DNA from: Corylus avellana
Taxonomy: Eukaryota; Streptophyta; Magnoliopsida; Fagales; Betulaceae
DNA length: 64,000 nt
NCBI RefSeq assembly: GCF_901000735.1
Contig: NC_081551.1
Span: 17,388,545 to 17,452,544 of the forward strand
Direction: 5' to 3'
In this document: piece after piece, positions 56,286 through 64,000 of the stretch
Layout: each line of letters opens with the position of its first letter
How positions within the stretch are numbered: the first letter of the stretch is position 1
The notes under the pieces: generated by a model
What the model saw: the letters and a program-made list of their open reading frames with translations, nothing else
Databases searched by the model: none
Told to the model about the DNA's origin: nothing
Translations under genes and position numbers: made by a program

Positions 56286-57961
56286 CTCTAAACTATCAAA
56301 AATAAAAAATGATCTTAATTTTTTTTAATAAGACAAAAATACTCCAATAAATTAAAAAAAAAAAAAAATTCCACACCCTGATTTTTTAAATGACAATATT
56401 AGTTATATACTGGGGAGTATTTGTTTATTTTTATTTGAAAAAAAAAAAAAATTCTTATGTCACGAAATCTATTTTTGTGTTTTGAGTATTTATTAATATT
56501 TTTGTGTTTCAAAGTATGATGGTTTAGAGTGTCCAAGAGTCCCAAGATTGATCGACTGTCAGGCATAATTTTATTTTTATTATTATTTTTTTTATGTCGG
56601 GGAGCCTCTTCAAAGCAAGGCCCTTCAAACTCACCACTGCAGAATAAACCCTGATCTCGTTTGTCGGACATAATTTTATCGAGACCAAAGGGGTCATGCA
56701 ACGACAAAAATGATGGAATTTGAATTTGAAGGCGAAGTGATTGGCCGGTCTTGCTTTTTGAGAGAAAACGTACATTAGTAATCTAATTTTTGTATATATT
56801 CAAGTTTTGTTAATATATTATTCTCATTGGTTGTTAATATAAAAATCAAATTGGTTGCTCAATTAGTAATTTTTTGATCATTTGAATTTAATGTCTATTA
56901 TTACTTAACAACAAATTTATCAAGACTATCTCCTTTTTATATTGAATTAATTTATATCTATTCCTCTTTTATTGAAGTTTTTCTTTCCAAATTTATATTT
57001 TTTGTCAGACATGTTTAAGATTAGAAAAATATAAAGCATGCTTCAAAATCAAGTAATACAGCATCCCTCAAATCATGGTAAAACGATATATATCCTTGGA
57101 TAATATTATTCTACAACTCCAAAAAACATGATTAAGAAACAACAGGCAATTGAAAACACGCCATAGTCGTGAGATGCAACTCAGCCAATAAAGCAGACAA
57201 TATTATGAAGAACGTGCAAAACATGCTTAAATATTGCAGCAAATTAAGTAATTAGTGAAACTGCTGGTATGATAAAACATGTGAGGATATATGATTGCAT
57301 GGCTAGAAGCCTAGAAGCATTACAGCCCTTTTGCTTCTTCTTGTATTAATTATAATATATATTTCTATATAAATCAAATAACCTAAATTGTATACCCCTT
57401 TGAGCCGCTCGCTGTGCAGCGGAATATGATAAGATCTATTTTATGATGTAGACCATTTTAAATTTTTAAATGACATGACAATATAAATAATATTTCTAAA
57501 TTTTATAGTAAAAATGGTGTTGTCGCGGGACTCGATTGGTATGTAATGAGGAAGGCAAGATTGTAAGCAATAGCATAGAAATTAACCAATTTTAGGAGGC
57601 TTACGTGAACTGAAATTCAGTCAATATATAGGATTCGGTTTAATTGGTTGTCACCAGGCAGATTTGGATAATGTGAATGCTTTTATATATACATTATTAA
57701 TACATGGCTTTGATCGATTCTCTGCAGATTAGGCAGCTAATTAATTAAGCTTAGGAATTTATATATTTCAGCCTGGAAAATGCTTTTCTTGCTAATTAAA
57801 AATATGTAGCATTAAGGGCATTTTTTAAGCAATGACGGTGGGTATTTTTCATTTTGAATAAATGGATAATTAAAATAAAGTTATCTCTTGAATATTTAAT
57901 TATATATATAGGTTGCTTTTGCTTGTTTAATTAATTAATCTATTCAATAATGCACTACGTG

Positions 57962-57992
<31 letters not shown>

Positions 57993-58534
57993 CAATTCTT
58001 TTACGTTCCTTTCGTTGAGGAAAATAAACACATGCATGATATAATTAATTTTAGTCAAAAATCGGGGGCAGAAAAAATAACTAAAGATCATGACGTGGAT
58101 TCGACTCAGAATAAAAAGCTGTGTTCTTGTTAATTTAATAATCACACCTTTGATACCAACATGTCTGTTGGTCTGCAAGGTACCGACAGCAATTAAATCT
58201 CTAGAAAGGCCAAAGGAACATTCAACGATTTTATTATTATTTTATATAAATAAAAGTCTAATAAACGAAAAAAAAAAAAACTGTTTTTCCGGGGTCGAAA
58301 AAGAAAAAGAAATAAAAAGAAGAACTAGTCAGCAAAAAGGGTGTGGCAATCTTGACAGCTGTGACGGACGACGTAACTACGTGTAATAGACATCTATAAC
58401 TATCCGAAACCAAATAGGAAACGTGCCCGCAAGCCAAACCTTGGTGTCTGTCTCTATCTCTCTGTTTTCTATATTTTGAAACTTCGCAGAAGCATCATGT
58501 AAAAAATGTTCACAGTCACACTGATCTCTTGATT
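56286..58534. other. Intergenic upstream of GLYI
   Basis: No gene seen. 56250-56420 starts like the 'caaactttaattgtgac' foldback family but only one arm is clear. A (TA)n tract lies at 57961-57988. The rest is AT-rich. Confidence 0.5.
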
Positions 58535-58542
58535 TATATATA
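58535..58542 (+). promoter_or_regulatory. TATA box of the GLYI-like gene
   Basis: TATATATA within gatttatatataccagc lies 100 bp upstream of the ATG, at a spacing usual for plant promoters. Confidence 0.55.
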
Positions 58543-58641
58543 CCAGCATTTCTAGCTCTTCAATCCCATTCATTTAATTTGTTTGTTTCTTTTATCTTGA
58601 GAATTGTCGGAAAACTCTTGTTAGTTAATTTGTTGAGAAAG

Positions 58642-59432
58642 ATGATGAAAGAAAGCATGGGAAATCCCCTGTGTCTAAAGTCATTGAATCACATCTCGCT
58701 TGTTTGCAGATCGCTGGAGAAATCTCTTGATTTCTACCGGAATGTTCTTGGTTTCTCTTCCATAAGAAGGCCCGGTTCCTTTGATTTTGATGGTGCATGG
58801 TACGCAATTAATTTGTTGAAAATTGAATAACAGAAAATAATATTCCTTAACAATTTGTTGAATATTAATTATCATTCATTAATTTCCTTTTGGTTTTGAT
58901 TCTGATCAATAGGCTATTCAATTACGGAATCGGCATACACCTCATCCAATCCGAAAACTCAGAAAGCATGCCAAAGATTACCCACATCAATCCAAAGGAC
59001 AACCACATTTCTTTCCAAGTTTGTCATCTTTCTATCTCTGTCTCTCTCTGTTTCTCTGTGCATGTGTTTTTTATGTAATTAATGGCTAATTTAAGTGGCA
59101 TTTGTGGGCAGTGTGAAAGCATGGCAAATGTGGAGAAAAAGTTGAAGGAGATGAAGATAGAGTACGTGAAGAATAGAGTGGAAGAGGGCGGGATTTACGT
59201 GGATCAACTCTTCTTCCACGACCCAGATGGCACGATGATCGAAATCTGCAACTGCGACAACCTCCCTGTGATTCCTCTATCTGCTGACATCGTCCGATCA
59301 TGCTCACTTGTCAATTGCATTAATGTCCAGCAGCAACAGCAGATTCAACAAATGATCGAAATGCCACCGCAGCAACGGTTGACATGCCTACCTTCTGTTC
59401 ACATAACGGAAGATTATCTTCACTGTGCCTAA
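58642..59432 (+). CDS. Glyoxalase-I-like VOC protein (GLYI4/GLYI7 type), 194 aa
   Basis: Single-domain vicinal oxygen chelate protein of the plant GLYI4/GLYI7 group, annotated as lactoylglutathione lyase-like and linked to methylglyoxal and stress responses (family knowledge; activity here is inferred). Exons 58642-58799, 58913-59018 and 59112-59432 join in phase with GT/AG. Landmarks: LNHISLVCRSLEKSLDFY (His17), GIGIHLIQ (His62), INPKDNHISFQ (His84), then VDQLFFHDPDGTMIEICNCD (Glu132), consistent with VOC metal-ligand positions. The C-terminal 60 residues after the domain are Gln-rich and variable. ATG 58642 is taken; the next codon is also ATG. The frame opens upstream to 58579, but similarity starts at Met-Lys-Glu. 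It looks intact. Confidence 0.92.
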
Positions 59433-61854
59433 AACAAACCTCCACAACTTTTTTTTTCTTATGTCATTTTGTATGCAGTACCTTTTTGCAGAACAATTGT
59501 TTTATATACTCCCGGTGATTTCCCTCCTTCTGTCCGTCTTCTCTCGTGCAATAAGTTCTGTTTTGCTCACATGAACAGCTCTTAAAACATGTATTGCGAG
59601 GTGTAGTTTTGGATGAATAAAAGATTTTATCTTTCTTTTTCTAAAGAGATTGTTAAAAACTCGCTTGATCCGATCATGATCATGATGATCATATATATAT
59701 AGAAAATGGTAATTTTCGTGAGTGATTCATGAGCATTAACGGGTTCAAAGGCCTACATTGTGGCACAGCAATATGTTGAGGTGATCAGTTACGATAGGGT
59801 TGGTTGTGTGATTTGGTCAAAGTTGTGTTCATTGCAGCCGACTTGCGTCATTTTCTTTGGCCGATTTCTAGCTGGACTGCCCTCTGCAAAACCTAACTGA
59901 CTATAGTACAACACCATAGCCCACATTGAACGAGCTAGCTAACAGTCGCTTGGCTCAAGTCAACACACGTGGATGGCTAGAAAAATGCATACATATACGC
60001 ATCTGCTGCGGAAGAGAAAGAAGATCGTATTTGTCCTCTTTGAGATGCAATTGTACGTACGATCACTTTGGCAGTTTTATGGTGGGCCATGATTATTCTG
60101 TAGACATGCACCAGATATGACTGCTGCATGTGTTACAGACAATTGTGGTCATATGGTTAATTTGTTTGTCTAGTTGTTATGTGTGGATGACAATCATGAC
60201 ATGTTTATTGCTACCAAAACTATGTCAGAGATTAATAGATTTTTATTTCAATTAATTGGATGATAAGCTTGAAATGAAGGATTTTGGTGCTTTGAAAACG
60301 AGCCTAAGAGTGAAGATTAAAGAGTATTTGAATGCCCTTTTAAAAAATAAATAAAAAAAAAAAAATTTGAGTATTTGAATGCCTTAATATGCAGACAAAG
60401 GCACAAAAGCTACTCATTGAAAATACTAGGATATTGGTTAAATTGGTGTTGGTCCATTCCGGCCAAGTATGTTAGTTAAATCAGTTAATTAACCGATTTT
60501 ATACCGATATATATTAATTTTGACAATTTCGATTAATTCATTTAATTTGATAAAGTCAGTTAATCGTCGGTCGGTTAACTTTTATGGGCGAAATCTCTTT
60601 TTGACCAAATTTTTGGGCAAAATCTCAAATTAATTTTTTTGGGGCTAAACAAGTGTTTATTGGACATGTTTATAATCACCTTTAACATATTTATTATCTT
60701 AAATTATTACAAATGGTCACTTTGCAAAGTTAAGATTTTTAAGACCTTACCATTTAAGATTATCAAAAGCTCAACATGAATCCAACACGCATACAAATTA
60801 TAACCAATAATATTTTAATTACACAATCCGTGAACTTGACATGAATCCAACACAAAATTATGGTGTTAAGGTTGAGGGGTTTGACCCGTTTAATTAAATG
60901 ATTCGGGTTAATGTTGATTTTATAATCTTATACTCAAATCTCGATACGATCCAAATTTGACACACAAACACGAATTGCCACCCTTATACGTACAAATGGG
61001 GCAGATATTGTTTGGACGCAGGCACTGCAACAAAATTCATTGAAAGATTGAACAGGGGCTTCTCATAATTAATTGCTTCAATTATCAGCAATTGACAGTC
61101 TCATTGAAAGGTTTGTTGCTGAGATTTTAGCCTACAAAAATCCTAAAAATGGGGTGAGCCACTGAGAGCTAGCTCGATCCGAGGCCCATGTACCACATGA
61201 ACGAACAGTACGTACTTTGTTATTCCAGGGATATCATGATGAGGAACTATAATACAAAATCACCCGTCAATGTCTTCTCTAACAAACATACCAACTCCAA
61301 CCCCACTATTTTTGTCACATTTATTTTGAATGGATCTCACTGCTTGTATCCCCTTTTCATAATCAATAAAAACTAATTAAGCACACCCCATGCTATTAGA
61401 TGCATCATAAATAATATAACACCATTGCTCAAATGTAAGCTCAAAGTACTCATTCAAATTCGAGCATACATTTTGGTCGAAATCCTTGATAGTTGATACA
61501 AAAAAATCAACTACCATAAAAAATACTACATGTAGCGGCACTATTCACGGGAGCCATTTTATTTTCTCATACTATTTCTGGTCCACATCTCTTTTTTTTC
61601 CAAAATTTTCTCCTGCTATTTATCTCTCAACATATCTTTTTCCAAAAAGTTAAAAAAAATATGATCTTTAGGAAAACTACAATCCTTATAAAAAATAAAA
61701 ATAAATAAAATTTAAATGGTATAGATAAAAAAAAATAGATAATCGGATATATGGTGTCTTTTAAAACTTATTAGTTAAATTAGATAAATTGGGTTTTGAT
61801 TAGCCATTTTGCATAAAAATATACATAAACCACTACGAATGCTCTTAGAGCATT
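59433..61854. other. Intergenic downstream of GLYI
   Basis: It starts with the GLYI 3' UTR. No other gene is seen; short frames at 59926-60120 and 61188-61376 have no motif. 60440-60590 has 'ggttaattaaccgat' phrases like those at 6.15-6.6 kb. Confidence 0.5.
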
Positions 61855-61910
61855 AAACTAGTTTGGTGCGACTACTAGAAATATTTCTAGCAGTCTCACC
61901 AAACTAGTTT
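61855..61910. repeat. 56-nt near-perfect hairpin
   Basis: Two 27-nt arms, beginning AAACTAGTTTGGTG and ending CACCAAACTAGTTT, surround a 2-nt centre (TA). They pair at 25 of 27 positions. A T-run of 10 follows directly. It lies in AT-rich repeat DNA whose surroundings (gctcttagagcatt at 61840-61853) suggest a MITE. Confidence 0.85.
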
Positions 61911-62686
61911 TTTTTTTTTTGCCTATTTTGATGGGCCAAATCACTAAAAATCACAAAAAAAAAAAAAAAAAAAACTCCCCAGCAGCCTCAACAAAACAAT
62001 GATTTTCGTTTGGTGAATGAAAGTACTCACTCACTTACCAATTGAATAAAAAATAATATAATTTTTTTCTCTTTCTTCCTATTATTTGAAAAAAGTTATA
62101 AAAAGAATAAAGAAATCTTTGAAAAAAAAAATTTTTAATAGAATAGTAAAGGATGATAATTAATAAAATGGTGAAACTATTGGGATGCTTTAAAAAGTAG
62201 GTAATTAAAATAAAATAAAATATAATTTATAACTATTTTGATGAACAAAATTTAGTGAGGATCGGAAAGTACTGTTCTTAGAGGACCAAGAATGTCTTCT
62301 ATCATTAACTATATATATTTTTAGGAAAATATATAGTATTCTCCTAATGTTTTCCTATCCATTGATGAGACGGCATCGCGATGATAAAAGGTCTGATTTA
62401 AGAAGAGTCATGAAAAAGCATGATAAGATCAACTTACATTGACGTTTCCCTTTGGTACATGGAATGAGATCCCCAGCAATAGTGGAAAAATTGCCCACCA
62501 ATTTTTTTTTGAAATCCTGACCATCCATTTTCATCTAACAGCCACCATTTCGCCATGTGTCCCACTCAATATAAAATAATAAAATATTATTATTTTTTAA
62601 AAAATAAATATAAAATCAAATAATAAAAAATAAAAGTAATTATTAAAAAATATGGCTGGTGGCCGAACCACCCCATAGGGAGTGGC
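61911..62686. other. AT-rich repeat DNA up to the gap
   Basis: No gene. The last 36 bases before the gap (gtggccgaaccaccccatag) resemble the GC-rich core of the foldback element at 48020-48095. Confidence 0.5.
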
Positions 62687-62786
62687 NNNNNNNNNNNNNN
62701 NNNNNNNNNNNNNNNNNNNNNNNNNNNNNNNNNNNNNNNNNNNNNNNNNNNNNNNNNNNNNNNNNNNNNNNNNNNNNNNNNNNNNN
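62687..62786. other. Assembly gap (100 N)
   Basis: Exactly 100 N, the usual placeholder for a gap of unknown length. Confidence 0.99.
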
Positions 62787-63398
62787 GGGTGTTTTAAATT
62801 TGTTGGGGAGTGGGTGATTGATTACCTGTTTGGTGAAGGGTGTCTCTATCCCGAAGAAGAGCTTGCTTACCACTGCAGTCTTATACTTCTCCTTCTTCTC
62901 CATAGCCTCCAGTTTGGTCTTAAGTTCTACCAATGCTTTGTCTACTTCTCCTTGCAGAGCTGTGATTGGTTGCAGTTCCGCTGTGTTGCGGGAGTTTTTG
63001 CCTTGGCGGGTATGGCTGCTCGGGGGAGGGCGACTCTCGCCTTGTTGGCTGTGACCGTCAGAATGGAGGTCTCGGTTATCGGAGTGATGACCGTGATTTC
63101 TTTGCTCATCCGACTGTTTAGCCTGATTGATTTGAGATGGAGACGAAAATCGGAGTCATAGTTCTTGATTCTGCTGAATTAGAAGTGCCATTTGTGCTTT
63201 AGCTTGATTGTTTTGAGATGGAGACGAAAATCGGAGTCGCAGTTCTTCATTTTGCTGAATTAGAAGTGCCATTTGTGCTTCGAGAGAAGCAATGCGCTCC
63301 TTGTCGCCGGTGTTCTGATCCGCCAGTGGTGACCTTTGATTGGCTTGGGCAAGTGGTTCTTCAGTGCGGGCTCGGCTTCTTGATCTTGTATTCACCAT
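62787..63398 (-). pseudogene. gag start of a second copy of the Tat-type Ty3 element
   Basis: By eye about 99% identical to 45704-46315. It starts MVNTRSRSRARTEEP at 63398 and has the same tandem AQMALLIQQNEEL block with the same TGA stop. The frame then continues with the gag basic region until the gap. Pol, if present, lies in the gap. Confidence 0.9.
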
Positions 63399-63456
63399 TA
63401 CTGCGGATATTATTTTTGTAAGAACGGCTTAGTCGTTCCCATAGACGGCGCTAAAC

Positions 63457-64000
63457 TGTTGAAGCAATTTCTAGTATGATGAACTCAAGGGAATCCAAGC
63501 CTCCGAGCTACGCATTTTGTTGTTCACACTTTCTGTCAGACCTGCAAAACTAGAGCACGCGTTAAGAGGATGCGCCGAGTGTTGGCCGGCGGTTCCTCCT
63601 CCGATGCTTAAGTCAGTGTGTATGTAAACTCAGTATATGTCTTAGTGGTCGTCCTTTGTACCTTTGGAGTGAGGTCTTTTATAGTTGATCATGTGGAGAT
63701 GGTCATGATGACCGGGCGGAGGGGCCAGGATTTGGGCGTAACGGCTGGTAGAGTTAATATTCATGTCTCCTTTCTTTATGATTGGCAAGAGGTTGTTATA
63801 TATATTGATAGGATTTTGAGGATGGCGTGTATCTGTCAGGAGTCTTTTAAGAGCAGGATCATAACTGTTCCGATGATCTTGCTATGTGTGAGCTGTCCAT
63901 ATAACCGAGTTGTATCCTGATTGTGATAGATGCATCGGGATGTTAAGTGTAGGAGATTCATTGTGACACAATATTCAGTCGTTGGCCGTCCAAGAGTGTA
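63457..64000 (-). repeat. 5' LTR of the second Ty3 copy (cut by window edge)
   Basis: It starts TGTTGAAGCAATTTC and follows 46374-46917 with about 6 differences in 544 bases. It shares the PBS (63439-63456) and the LTR TATA box near 63671. The rest of the LTR is outside the window. Confidence 0.92.

Noticed and set aside
33842..64000. Similar 96-100-codon plus-strand frames at 34003, 46535 and 63618 (MYVN..VYVLVVVLCTFG)
   Set aside because: They lie inside the three LTR copies and are shadows of LTR sequence, not a gene family.

Overview
This window is nuclear DNA of a flowering plant, most likely a woody eudicot. The evidence is intron-rich genes with GT..AG junctions whose proteins match Arabidopsis families almost end to end, AT-rich intergenic DNA, and a dense mix of LTR retrotransposons, a TRIM, SINE and LINE remnants and DNA-transposon MITEs. 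The species cannot be fixed from the sequence. All splice models were built by reading; each one closes in frame with GT/AG borders.

Six host genes are supported. From left to right they are: the 5' part of a TPR/Sel1-like protein (minus, running off the left edge); ethanolamine kinase (plus, 11 exons, 7405-14372); a SAGL1-type F-box/kelch protein (minus, 2 exons including a 9-codon first exon, 15627-18431); a TMEM128-like four-helix membrane protein (minus, 4 exons, 24313-26735); Mediator subunit 17 (minus, 8 exons, 28615-33470); and a glyoxalase-I-like VOC protein (plus, 3 exons, 58642-59432). They belong to unrelated pathways (phospholipid synthesis, protein turnover, membrane, transcription, aldehyde detoxification) and form no operon-like unit.

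The rest is mostly mobile DNA. The left 7 kb holds a MULE-type MITE with a hAT element inside it, and a solo LTR with a perfect 5-bp target duplication that splits a LINE RNase H relic. A 281-bp TRIM sits in an ethanolamine kinase intron. A decayed 13.3-kb Ty3 element of the Tat type (33842-47098) starts 371 bp upstream of the MED17 start codon. It lies on the minus strand, has two RNase H domains, carries two plus-strand (antisense) accessory reading frames and an 11-copy tandem repeat, and is itself split by a solo LTR. From 47 to 58 kb there are foldback MITEs and a LINE 3' remnant. After GLYI, a 100-N assembly gap is followed by the 5' end of a second copy of the Tat element.

The most interesting points are: the antisense accessory module of the Tat element, whose two frames look paralogous; the finding that the gag-side LTR of the first element is closer to the second copy than to its own partner LTR; the gag duplication and stop codon shared by both copies; and the placement of an LTR promoter that points at MED17.
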